Translations under genes and position numbers: made by a program
In this document: positions 37,691 to 46,084 of the stretch, piece by piece
Layout: every line of letters begins with the position of its first letter
Numbering within the stretch: position 1 is the stretch's first letter
The notes under the pieces: model-generated
Told to the model about the DNA's origin: nothing
The model's database searches: none
What the model saw: the letters and a program-made list of their open reading frames with translations, nothing else
Assembly: GCA_003428585.1 (NCBI GenBank)
Contig: QVQC01000029.1
Coordinates: 62,001-126,000, forward strand
Reading direction: 5' to 3'
From: Nioella halotolerans
GTDB taxonomy: Bacteria; Pseudomonadota; Alphaproteobacteria; Rhodobacterales; Rhodobacteraceae
DNA length: 64,000 nucleotides

Positions 37691-39361
37691 CTAACCCGCT
37701 GCCTTGACGCTGTAGCGCCAACCGGGGTGGACCCACGGCTTCAGGTTCGAGCGCGGCAGCATCCCGCGCCCAAGGATATGATCGGCGGCCTTTTCGCCGG
37801 TCATGATCGAGGGCGCGTTCAGATTGCCATTGGTGATGCGCGGGAAGATCGAACTGTCCGCGACGCGCAGGCCATCCACCCCGATCACGCGACACTCCGG
37901 ATCGACCACGGCCATCGGATCGTCCACCGCGCCCATCTTGCAGGTGCCACAGGGGTGATAGGCGCTTTCCACGTGGTCGCGGATGAAATCGTCAAGCGCC
38001 GCGTCGCTTTGAACGGCCTCGCCCGGCTCGATTTCCGCGCCGCGATAAGGGTCGAAGGCGGGTTGCGCGAAGATCTCCCGCGTCAGGCGAATGCAATGGC
38101 GGAAGTCCCGCCAGTCGTCGGGATGCGACATGTAGTTGAACATGATGCGCGGCGCCGCCACCGGATCGGCGGATGTCAGCGTCACCTGCCCCCGCGATTT
38201 CGAGCGCATCGGGCCCACATGCGCCTGATACCCATGGCCTTCCGCCGCCGCCGTGCCGTCGTATCGTACGGCCATCGGCAGGAAATGGAACTGGATATCG
38301 GGATAGGCCACGCCGGGTCGCGAGCGCAAGAAGGCCGCGCTCTCGAACTGGTTCGAGGCGCCGAGACCGGTCCGCGTGGTCATCCACTGGGTGCCGATGG
38401 CCCCCTTGTAGATCAGGTTCCAGTACTTGTAGAGCGTGACCGGCTGGATACAGGCCTGCTGGATGTAAAGCTCCAGGTGGTCTTGCAGGTTCTGGCCCAC
38501 GCCGGGGCGGTCGGCGATCACCCCGATCCCGTGCGCGGCCAGATGCGCGCCGGGACCGATGCCCGACAACATCAGGATCTTGGGGGAATTGATGGCAGAG
38601 GCCGCGACGATCACCTCCCGGTTGGCATGGATAACCTCGGTCTGGCCGCCACGTTCGACCTCCACCCCGGTGGCGCGCCCGTCCTCGATCAGAACGCGCC
38701 GGGCAAAACAACGCAGAAGGTCGCAATTCGGCCGCGCGAGGGCCGGGCGCAGATAGGCGTTTGCCGCCGACCAGCGGGTGCCCTGCCAGACGGTCATCTC
38801 CATCGGGCCGAAGCCTTCCTGTTTTTCACCGTTGTAGTCGTCGGTGGTTTCATAGCCCGCCTGCGCGCCCGCCTCGACAAAGGCCCGGAACAGTGGATTG
38901 TTCAGCGGCCCGCGCGTGACGTGCAGGGGGCCTTCCGCGCCCCGCCAAGAGGGGTCGCCGCCATGGCCGCAATCATGCCAGCATTCCATCCGCTGGTAAT
39001 AGGGCAGCACATCGGCATGGGCCCAGCCCGTCGCGCCGCTGTCATGCCAATGATCGAAATCACGCGCATGGCCGCGGACATAGACCATCCCGTTGATCGA
39101 GGAGGAGCCGCCGATCACCTTACCGCGCGGGCAGGCAAGGCGGCGGCCGCCCAGATGCGGCTCTGGTGCGGAGCGGAACCCCCAATCATAGAGCGGCATG
39201 TTCATCGGATAACTCAGCGCCGCGGGCATCTGGATGAAGGGGCCGGCATCCGACCCACCATATTCCAGCACCAGCACGCTGTGCCGCCCATCCTCTGACA
39301 GGCGATTGGCGATGGCCGACCCGGCGGACCCGGACCCGATGATGACGAAATCGGCCTGCAT
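37691..39361 (-). CDS. betA: GMC oxidoreductase, choline dehydrogenase-like
   Basis: FAD-dependent alcohol dehydrogenase; choline to betaine aldehyde is the leading possibility. 556 residues from the ATG at 39361, preceded by GGAGG. FAD-binding [15 protein letters not shown] lies at the N-terminus. The GMC signatures [21 protein letters not shown] and [15 protein letters not shown] are present, and the catalytic His lies in [13 protein letters not shown]. Length and sequence fit BetA, but close GMC relatives act on other alcohols. The TetR gene lies opposite, and no betB or betC is in the window. Confidence 0.85.
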   Translation of the reverse strand: MQADFVIIGSGSAGSAIANRLSEDGRHSVLVLEYGGSDAGPFIQMPAALSYPMNMPLYDWGFRSAPEPHLGGRRLACPRGKVIGGSSSINGMVYVRGHARDFDHWHDSGATGWAHADVLPYYQRMECWHDCGHGGDPSWRGAEGPLHVTRGPLNNPLFRAFVEAGAQAGYETTDDYNGEKQEGFGPMEMTVWQGTRWSAANAYLRPALARPNCDLLRCFARRVLIEDGRATGVEVERGGQTEVIHANREVIVAASAINSPKILMLSGIGPGAHLAAHGIGVIADRPGVGQNLQDHLELYIQQACIQPVTLYKYWNLIYKGAIGTQWMTTRTGLGASNQFESAAFLRSRPGVAYPDIQFHFLPMAVRYDGTAAAEGHGYQAHVGPMRSKSRGQVTLTSADPVAAPRIMFNYMSHPDDWRDFRHCIRLTREIFAQPAFDPYRGAEIEPGEAVQSDAALDDFIRDHVESAYHPCGTCKMGAVDDPMAVVDPECRVIGVDGLRVADSSIFPRITNGNLNAPSIMTGEKAADHILGRGMLPRSNLKPWVHPGWRYSVKAAG

Positions 39362-39403
39362 GGCGAGGTGCCTCCGTTTGCGGTCCGCATGGGTCCGGCG
39401 CGC

Positions 39404-39415
39404 GATCCATGGATC
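39404..39415. promoter_or_regulatory. 12-base palindrome between betA-like and tetR genes
   Basis: GATCCATGGATC, a perfect palindrome in the 148-base divergent gap, 43 bases before the dehydrogenase start. A plausible TetR-family operator by position. A 12-base palindrome can occur by chance. Confidence 0.3.
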
Positions 39416-39509
39416 TTTGCGCTGTGACCATCGCGATCCTGTCTGGCGCCTGATGACACAAGTCGCGTGTGAATTGCAGCCCCCGCGGCCACCATGATAG
39501 CCCTGCGCC

Positions 39510-40142
39510 ATGACCATACAGAAGCCCGAAAAGACCCATGGCTGGCGTGGGTCGGCCGACCTGTGGGTCGATGCCGCCTACCAGATGCTGCTCGACGGTG
39601 GGATCGACGCGGTGAAGATCCAGCCGCTGGCCCGGGCGTTGGGGCTGTCGCGAACCAGTTTCTACTGGCATTTCACCGACCGCGACGCCCTGCTGGATGC
39701 CATTGTCGACAGGTGGGAAGCCAAGAACACCGGCAACCTCGTCGCCCGCTGCGAGGCCCCGGCCGAAACGATCTGCGCAGCGGTCTTCAACCTGTTCGAT
39801 TGCTGGATCGACGAAGGCCTCTTCGATGCGCGGCTGGATCTCGCGATCCGCAACTGGGCGCAGAACGACAGCGCGTTGCAGCCGCGCGTCGCGCAAGCCG
39901 ACAAGCGCCGGCTAACCGCCATGGTCGCGATGTTCAGCCGCCACGGCGAGAGCACGGGCATGGCCGAGACGCGGGCCAAGACGATGATCTACACGCAGGT
40001 CGGCTATTATTCCATGCAACTGGGCGAACCCTTGTCGGATCGCCTCGACCGGATGCCGCCCTACGTGGAGGTGTTCACCGGCAAGTGTCCAAGTGCGGAA
40101 GAAATCGCGATTTTCAATGCCCGGCACCGTTCGGCCGGCTGA
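39510..40142 (+). CDS. TetR family transcriptional regulator
   Basis: 210 residues. The N-terminal helix-turn-helix is at about 30-62 ([30 protein letters not shown]), the standard TetR signature; the C-terminal ligand domain has no recognisable family. It is divergent from the choline dehydrogenase-like gene, so it may regulate that gene. It does not look like BetI, which has a different N-terminus, so I do not use that name. It is followed 44 bases later by the iron permease gene. Confidence 0.88.
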   Translation: MTIQKPEKTHGWRGSADLWVDAAYQMLLDGGIDAVKIQPLARALGLSRTSFYWHFTDRDALLDAIVDRWEAKNTGNLVARCEAPAETICAAVFNLFDCWIDEGLFDARLDLAIRNWAQNDSALQPRVAQADKRRLTAMVAMFSRHGESTGMAETRAKTMIYTQVGYYSMQLGEPLSDRLDRMPPYVEVFTGKCPSAEEIAIFNARHRSAG

Positions 40143-40186
40143 GCGGCGCTTGTGCCTGTTGTCGCACTTGGCGTAACGTCGGGCGC

Positions 40187-41932
40187 ATGATGTTTCGCCT
40201 GACTTCCCTTTCCCGCAACTGGATGGCGCTGCTGGCATGGCTGGCCGCGGCGCTGTGCGTCCTGCCCATCGCCGCGGTCACGCTGGCGGCGCTGAGCGGC
40301 GGGATGGACACGGTGGGCAGCCTCGCGCAGACGGTGCTGCCGCGCTACACCGTGACCACCCTCGGCCTTGTTGTGATCGTCGCTATCGGAACCGGCACCA
40401 TCGGCACCGGCGCCGCGTGGCTGGTGACGATGACCCGTTTTCCCGGCCGCCGCCTGCTGGAAATCGCGCTTGCCCTGCCGCTGGCCTTCCCGGCCTACGT
40501 GCTGGCCTATGCCTATACCGATTTCCTCGATCATCCCGGCTGGGTGCAGACGACGCTGCGCGACCTGATGGGATGGGGCCCGCGCGAGTACTGGTTTCCT
40601 GAAATCCGCTCGCTCCCCGGCGCGGCGGCGATGCTGACGCTGGTGCTTTATCCCTACGTCTACCTGCTGGTGCGGGCAGCCTTCCTGCAGCAATCGGCCA
40701 CCGCCTTCCTTGCCGCGCGCGCGCTTGGCCAAAGCGCATGGCGCACCTTTTTCCGGGTCAGCCTGCCGATGGCCCGTCCGGCCATTGCCGGCGGTGTGCT
40801 GCTGGCGGTGATGGAGACCATCGCCGATTACGGCACGGTGGCGCATTTCGGTGTCCAGACCTTCTCGACCGGGATCATCCGCAGCTGGATCAGCTTCACC
40901 GACCGCACCGGCGCGGCGCAATTGGCGCTGGTGCTTCTGGTTTTCGCGCTGGTGCTGGCATGGCTGGAACGCAAGCAAAGGGGCGAGGCGCGCCATCACG
41001 GGGCGGGGCGCCGGCACGAGGCGATGGCCCCGATGTCATTGTCACGGCTGGCGACGTTTGGCGCGATCCTGTTCTGCGGGATCCCGGTGCTTCTGGGTTT
41101 TCTGCTGCCGGTTGGGCTACTTCTTTGGATGGGGTGGGATCATTTCTACCGGCTGGTGCCGGACTGGATCCTGTCACGTTTCATCGAGACTGACGGGTTG
41201 CTGCTGGTCGGTGGCTACCTCGATTTCCTGCGCAATTCGGCACTGTTGGCGGCGGCGGGTGCGGGGCTGACCGTGATCGCGGCCGTGGCGCTCAGTTCGA
41301 ACGCGCGGCTTTTCCCGACGCGCCACGCGCAAACCGCGCTGCTGATCGCCGGGGTCGGCTACGCGGTGCCCGGCGCGGTGATCGCGCTTGGTCTTCTGGT
41401 GCCCTTCGCTGCCTTCGACAATGCGCTCGACGCCTTCATGGAGGCGAATTTCGGTATCGACACCGGATTGCTGATCACCGGGTCGATCTGGCTGATGGTG
41501 CTGGCCTACGTGGTGCGCTTCATGGCCGCGGCACTCGGCGCTTATGGCAGCGGGCTGGCGCAGGTGAACCCCAATATCGACGCCGTGGCACGCACGCTGG
41601 GCCAGACGCCGCAACGCACGATCCTCGGGCTGCACCTGCCGATGCTGAAGCCCTCGGTCTTCACCGCGCTGCTGATCGTTTTCGTCGACGTGATGAAGGA
41701 ATTGCCCGCGACGCTGGTGATGCGGCCGTTCAACTGGGACACGCTGGCGGTGCAGGCGCATCGGCTCGCCTCCGACGAAAGACTGCACGAGGCCGCGGTG
41801 CCGAGCCTTGTTATCGCGGCGGTCGGGCTTTTGCCGGTCATCGTGCTGTGCCGCGGACTCGGGCAGCACCAGCAGATGCCCACCTCGGACATGCCGGACC
41901 CGGTCAAGGGCAGCGTCGGCGCGGCTGGCTGA
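40187..41932 (+). CDS. fbpB: Ferric iron ABC transporter permease (fused FbpB type)
   Basis: Inner-membrane permease for periplasmic ferric iron. 581 residues (ATG at 40187, with a second ATG directly after), about 12 membrane segments in two homologous halves. Each half carries an EAA-loop-like motif (ARALGQSAWRTFFRVSLP and ARTLGQTPQRTILGLHLP). The fused two-domain form is usual for FbpB/SfuB. The binding protein gene is convergent just downstream. The ATPase gene (fbpC) is not in the window. Confidence 0.9.
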   Translation: MMFRLTSLSRNWMALLAWLAAALCVLPIAAVTLAALSGGMDTVGSLAQTVLPRYTVTTLGLVVIVAIGTGTIGTGAAWLVTMTRFPGRRLLEIALALPLAFPAYVLAYAYTDFLDHPGWVQTTLRDLMGWGPREYWFPEIRSLPGAAAMLTLVLYPYVYLLVRAAFLQQSATAFLAARALGQSAWRTFFRVSLPMARPAIAGGVLLAVMETIADYGTVAHFGVQTFSTGIIRSWISFTDRTGAAQLALVLLVFALVLAWLERKQRGEARHHGAGRRHEAMAPMSLSRLATFGAILFCGIPVLLGFLLPVGLLLWMGWDHFYRLVPDWILSRFIETDGLLLVGGYLDFLRNSALLAAAGAGLTVIAAVALSSNARLFPTRHAQTALLIAGVGYAVPGAVIALGLLVPFAAFDNALDAFMEANFGIDTGLLITGSIWLMVLAYVVRFMAAALGAYGSGLAQVNPNIDAVARTLGQTPQRTILGLHLPMLKPSVFTALLIVFVDVMKELPATLVMRPFNWDTLAVQAHRLASDERLHEAAVPSLVIAAVGLLPVIVLCRGLGQHQQMPTSDMPDPVKGSVGAAG

Positions 41933-41938
41933 ACGCGA

Positions 41939-41970
41939 AACGGGCGCCACAGGGCGCCCGTTCGATTTTT
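41939..41970. terminator. Bidirectional terminator between fbpB and fbpA
   Basis: Stem AACGGGCGCC / GGCGCCCGTT of ten base pairs with a four-base loop (ACAG), followed on the plus strand by CGATTTTT. On the minus strand the stem is followed by a short T-rich TTTCG. It sits between the two convergent stops and can serve both genes. Confidence 0.8.
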
Positions 41971-41990
41971 CCGATGATTGGCTTGGCGGA

Positions 41991-43019
41991 TCAGTCCCAG
42001 CCGGCCTCGTTGAAAATCCGCTGTGCCGCCGCCTGGTTGTCGCCAAGGATCGACAGGTTGATCGTGTCGCGCACGAACCCGCCTTCGGGGATCATCTCGC
42101 TGAGCGCATCCGAGATATCGAGCCCCTCGACAACCGGGAACTCGTTGTTCTGGGACGAGAAGTAGACCTGCGCCGAATCCCCCGACAAGTATTCGAGGAA
42201 GGCGAGCGCGGCGTCGCGGTTCGGCGAATGTGCGGTAATGCCGGCGGCCGAAACGTTGACATGCGTACCCGTCGTGTCCTGGTTCGGGAACACGATGCCG
42301 ATCATGTCGGTGGAGCCGGTCAACCCCTCGACATCAGACGCCAAAGCGCGGGCGAAGTAATAGGTATTGCCGATCGAGATCTCGCACTCGCCCGACACGA
42401 TCCCGCGCAACTGGTCGGTGTCGCCACCCTGCGGGCTGCGGGCGAAATTCTCCACGACACCGGTGGCCCAGTCAAGCGCCGCTTCCTCGCCGTGGTGATG
42501 GATGATCGACCCCAGCAGCGACAGGTTGTAGATGTTCGAGGAGGACCGGATGCAGATCATCCCCTCATAATCATCGTTGGCAAGGTCAAGGTAGGTCTGC
42601 GGCGGGTTATCGACATCGTTGCGGTCGTAGTAGATGACGCGTGCACGCTGCGAAAACGCGTACCAGTAATCATCCGGGTGGCGCATTTCGGCGGGGATAC
42701 GTGCCTCCAGCATGTCGCTCGGCGCCGACTGCAGAAGCCCGGAATCCAATGCCCGGTAGATCCGCCCGGCATCGACGGTCATGAAGATATCGGCCGGGCT
42801 GTTGTCGCCCTCTGCCTGCAACCGCGCCATAAGCTCGTCGGCATTGCCCTCGATCCGGTTGACGGTGATTCCGGTCTCTTCGGTGAAGCCCTCGTAAAGG
42901 CGCTCATCGGTGTCGTAGTGCCGCGAGGTGTAGATATTGACCTCCTGCGCGGCGGCCATGCCGGCGGCACCGGCCAGAACACTCGTGGCGAGAAGAGCGG
43001 AAACTGTGCGAGTCATCAT
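41991..43019 (-). CDS. fbpA: Ferric iron-binding periplasmic protein
   Basis: Substrate-binding protein of an Fe(III) ABC transporter (FbpA/IdiA/FutA type). 342 residues with a signal peptide (about 1-24, ending MAAA before QEV). EVNIYTSRHYDTDE is the family start. The adjacent Tyr pair in IGNTYYFARAL, which coordinates iron in the family, is present. Convergent with the permease gene, so it has its own promoter in the gap to the MFS gene, where GGGAAATAATTCGAC (43117-43131) is notably A+T rich and could be an iron-response site. Confidence 0.93.
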   Translation of the reverse strand: MMTRTVSALLATSVLAGAAGMAAAQEVNIYTSRHYDTDERLYEGFTEETGITVNRIEGNADELMARLQAEGDNSPADIFMTVDAGRIYRALDSGLLQSAPSDMLEARIPAEMRHPDDYWYAFSQRARVIYYDRNDVDNPPQTYLDLANDDYEGMICIRSSSNIYNLSLLGSIIHHHGEEAALDWATGVVENFARSPQGGDTDQLRGIVSGECEISIGNTYYFARALASDVEGLTGSTDMIGIVFPNQDTTGTHVNVSAAGITAHSPNRDAALAFLEYLSGDSAQVYFSSQNNEFPVVEGLDISDALSEMIPEGGFVRDTINLSILGDNQAAAQRIFNEAGWD

Positions 43020-43187
43020 GTCATTCCCTTTTCCAGATAACCGAGCAAAACACTCGGATTAGAGGGTGGATACCATGGCCCCTCCGCGAGTCAAGGTTTC
43101 CCGATGAATTTTGTCGGGAAATAATTCGACTTGTACACTTGTTAAATTCCGGTGCAGGTTTGCCGCGCTTTCGAGAGGGAGGAAAGC

Positions 43188-44366
43188 GTGACCCCCGGAA
43201 TGATCTTTCTGGTGCTGGCCTATGTGCTCAGCCAATTCTACCGCGCGTTCCTCGCGGTTCTGTCTCCGGCGCTCTCGGCCGATATCGGTGCTGGCGCCGA
43301 GGACCTCGCCATGGCGTCTGGCCTTTGGTTCGTGGTCTTCGCGGCAATGCAGATCCCGGTGGGCTGGGCGCTCGACCGGATCGGGCCAAGGCTGACCTCC
43401 TCGGTTCTGCTGGCCGTTGGCGGGGCGGGCGGCGCCGCGGTGATGGCCCTCGCGCAGGGACCGGGCTGGGTCACCGTGGCGATGGTGCTGATCGGGATCG
43501 GGTGTTCGCCGGTCCTGATGGCCAGCTACTACATCCTCGCCCGCGACTATCCCGCCGTGGTCTTCGCCACTTTCGCCGGTGTCATCCTCGGCACCGGAAC
43601 GCTGGGCAATATCGGCGCCGCGCTGCCCCTGGCCTGGTCGGTGGAAAGCATCGGCTGGCGCGGGACGATGTGGGCGCTCGCGGGTGTGACACTGCTGGTC
43701 GCGCTGCTGCTGGCCGTCACCGTGCGCAACCCGGCCCCGCCTGACGGGGAGCAGAAAGGCTCGGTCCTCGATATCCTCAAGGTGCCGGCGCTCTGGCCGA
43801 TCTTCGTGATCATGTTCGTCAATTACGCGCCCGCCGCCGGCATCAGGGGCCTTTGGATCGCCCCCTATCTGGAAGATGTCTACGGCGCCGACACGTTGCG
43901 CATCGGCACCGCGTCGCTGGTCATGGGGCTGGCGATGATCGCGGGCAATTTCATCTACGGACCGCTCGACCGGCTGTTCGGCACCCGCAAATGGGTCATC
44001 CTGACCGGCAACCTGCTGTCCGGGCTGGCCTGCCTGTCGCTCGGGCTTTGGCCCGCCGGGTCGGAATGGCAGGCCATCGCGTTGATCGCGGCGATCGGCC
44101 TCTTCGGCGCGAGCTTTCCCGTCATCATCGCCCATGGCCGCAGTTTCCTGCCGCCGCATCTGGTGGGGCGCGGGGTGACCTTGTTGAACCTTTTCGGCAT
44201 CGGCGGCGTCGGGATCATGCAGTTTGCAAGCGGGCCGACCTACCGGTACCTTGCCGCGGGTGGGTCCGATCCCGCAACTGCCTACGGACAGCTGTTCGCC
44301 CTGTTCGGGTTGCTGATCCTTGCCGGCTGCGCCGTCTACCTGTTCAGCAAGGATCGCACAGCGTAA
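43188..44366 (+). CDS. Major facilitator superfamily transporter
   Basis: 392 residues from the GTG at 43188, preceded at a good distance by AGGGAGGA; a GTG at 43152 would add 12 hydrophilic residues. Twelve hydrophobic segments are visible, with the MFS loop motif GWALDRIGPRLTSS between segments 2 and 3. The substrate is unknown. It is divergent from the iron-binding protein gene, sharing a 168-base gap, but no functional link is evident. Confidence 0.9.
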   Translation: MTPGMIFLVLAYVLSQFYRAFLAVLSPALSADIGAGAEDLAMASGLWFVVFAAMQIPVGWALDRIGPRLTSSVLLAVGGAGGAAVMALAQGPGWVTVAMVLIGIGCSPVLMASYYILARDYPAVVFATFAGVILGTGTLGNIGAALPLAWSVESIGWRGTMWALAGVTLLVALLLAVTVRNPAPPDGEQKGSVLDILKVPALWPIFVIMFVNYAPAAGIRGLWIAPYLEDVYGADTLRIGTASLVMGLAMIAGNFIYGPLDRLFGTRKWVILTGNLLSGLACLSLGLWPAGSEWQAIALIAAIGLFGASFPVIIAHGRSFLPPHLVGRGVTLLNLFGIGGVGIMQFASGPTYRYLAAGGSDPATAYGQLFALFGLLILAGCAVYLFSKDRTA

Positions 44367-44472
44367 CCCGCAATTGGCAAGCCCTTCGGTCGAGATCCCG
44401 GCCCATGCCGATGTCCCATGGCAATGCGGGCCGAGGCAGGCTCCGCAGGAGCGTGACAAGGGCCGCTCCACC

Positions 44473-44499
44473 GCGCCCCGGCCTCCCGGGCCGGGGCGC
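44473..44499. terminator. Strong hairpin between convergent MFS and transglycosylase genes
   Basis: GCGCCCCGGCC / GGCCGGGGCGC, an 11-base-pair stem with a short loop, seven bases past the end of the transglycosylase gene. No T-run on either side, so factor-independent termination is uncertain, but the convergent position fits. Confidence 0.5.
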
Positions 44500-44505
44500 A
44501 ATGCC

Positions 44506-45885
44506 TTACCCGCGCCGAAGCCGTCGCAACAGGGCGGCAGAGGCATAGCCGTCCGGCACCAACCCTTCCGCCGCCTGATAATCCTGAACCGCCCGGATGG
44601 TCAGCGGGCCAATAATGCCATCAATCCGCTCGGTCGAGAACCCCGCCGCCGTCAGCCGCCGTTGCAATTCGAACCGCTCTTCATGCGTCAGCGCCCGGTC
44701 GTCGCGCGGCCAACCGCCCCGGAAGGTCGACCCGCCGACGATCCGATCGGCCAGATGGCCCACGCCAATCACGTAGGCATCGGCCGGGTTGTAGGTTTCT
44801 ATGACCCGGAAATTGTCATAGATCACCAGCGCCACACCGGTATGACCCGCCGGCAGCAGGATAGATGCCGGTCCATGGTCGGGCACTGGCCCGCCGCCAT
44901 CGGCAAGACGGACCCCCATCCGATTCCAGTACGCGGCATCGTGGCGGATCCGCTCCCCGCTTTGGGTGAAATCGAAGCCGGCGGGCAGCGTCACCTCCAA
45001 CCCCCATGGCTGGCCATGTGTCCACCCGTTCTGCGACAGGTAGCGCGCGGTGGAGGCGAGCGCATCCGCCGGATCGTCCCCCCAGATATCGCGCCGCCCG
45101 TCGCCGGTGAAATCCACCGCATGGGCGAGAAAGCTGGTGGGCATGAACTGGGTATGCCCCATCGCCCCGGCCCAGGATCCCTGCATCTCGTCGGGGCCGA
45201 TATCCCCCGCTTCAAGGATCCGCAGCGCTGCGATCAACTCCGCCTCGAAGAACGCGCGGCGACGGCCCTCGTAGGCCAGCGTCGCCATCGCGTCGATGAT
45301 CGGGACGCTGCCGCGGACCGCGCCATAGGCGCTTTCCAACCCCCAGATGGCAGTGATCACCTCCGCCTCGACACCGTAACGTCGTTCGATCGCGGCCAGC
45401 GTCTCGAGGTGATCGCGCAGCGCGGAACGCCCGCTGGCAACGCGCGTATCGGAGGCGGCACTGTCAAGGTAATCCCACAAGGTGCGGGTGAATTCGGACT
45501 GGTTGCGATCGCGTTCGACAACACGCGCATTGACCGAAACACCGTCAAAGGCGCGCGCGATGGTTGCCCGACCGATTCCCGCGTCCCGGGCCCGCACCGT
45601 GAAACCCCGCAGCCAATCCTGGAACCCCGCGGCATCCACCCGGTTGGCGGCCGATACAGGCGCGCGCATCAAAGCCGCCGTCGCAACCCGCATCGCAGGG
45701 CGCAGCGACACCGCGACAGCCAGATCGCTCGGGGCCGCTACCGGGGCAACCCCGTGAAGTTCCGGGCGCGGCAAGGGGCGCGGGGAGATCACGGTATTCG
45801 CCGCAACCGTGGTCGCAAACGCGACCATGCCAACCACAAGTAGGAAAAGTCTCGAAATGCTCATGCCGGGGACCTTTTTGTCCAT
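44506..45885 (-). CDS. Lytic murein transglycosylase (MltB family) with peptidoglycan-binding domain
   Basis: Cleaves peptidoglycan glycan strands to give anhydro-muropeptides. 459 residues from the ATG at 45885 (an ATG at 45864 would give 452 and an equally good signal). Signal peptide through about residue 29 (VAAN). Catalytic Glu184 lies in WGLESAYG. The MltB-type segments GSWAGAMGHTQFMPTSFL and DGRRDIWGDDPADALAS follow. The C-terminal peptidoglycan-binding domain (about 400-457) has GIIGPLTIRAVQDYQ. Being exported, it could also supply the muramidase function missing from the FlgJ-like protein, but that is only speculation. Confidence 0.93.
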   Translation of the reverse strand: MDKKVPGMSISRLFLLVVGMVAFATTVAANTVISPRPLPRPELHGVAPVAAPSDLAVAVSLRPAMRVATAALMRAPVSAANRVDAAGFQDWLRGFTVRARDAGIGRATIARAFDGVSVNARVVERDRNQSEFTRTLWDYLDSAASDTRVASGRSALRDHLETLAAIERRYGVEAEVITAIWGLESAYGAVRGSVPIIDAMATLAYEGRRRAFFEAELIAALRILEAGDIGPDEMQGSWAGAMGHTQFMPTSFLAHAVDFTGDGRRDIWGDDPADALASTARYLSQNGWTHGQPWGLEVTLPAGFDFTQSGERIRHDAAYWNRMGVRLADGGGPVPDHGPASILLPAGHTGVALVIYDNFRVIETYNPADAYVIGVGHLADRIVGGSTFRGGWPRDDRALTHEERFELQRRLTAAGFSTERIDGIIGPLTIRAVQDYQAAEGLVPDGYASAALLRRLRRG

Positions 45886-46084
45886 GAATATACATCCGCC
45901 CTGCGCATGACAGAAGCGCCTTGCCCAAGCTCGGCGGAGCCTTGCCCAGCATCCTGCCGCGCACTGGTTTCCATTTCCTGAACAGCCCCGAAACCGCCTG
46001 CGCCTTTCGCAGCGCTGCCCCTTCGCCGGGTTTGCCATGGAGATCATGCGGTGACGGCTCGCATCACCGTCCCCCTGCCTCGTC

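Noticed and set aside
39510..40142. BetI, the choline-responsive repressor, for the TetR gene beside the choline dehydrogenase-like gene
   Set aside because: The N-terminal region does not match the BetI pattern I know, and betB/betC are absent. Kept as a TetR family protein.
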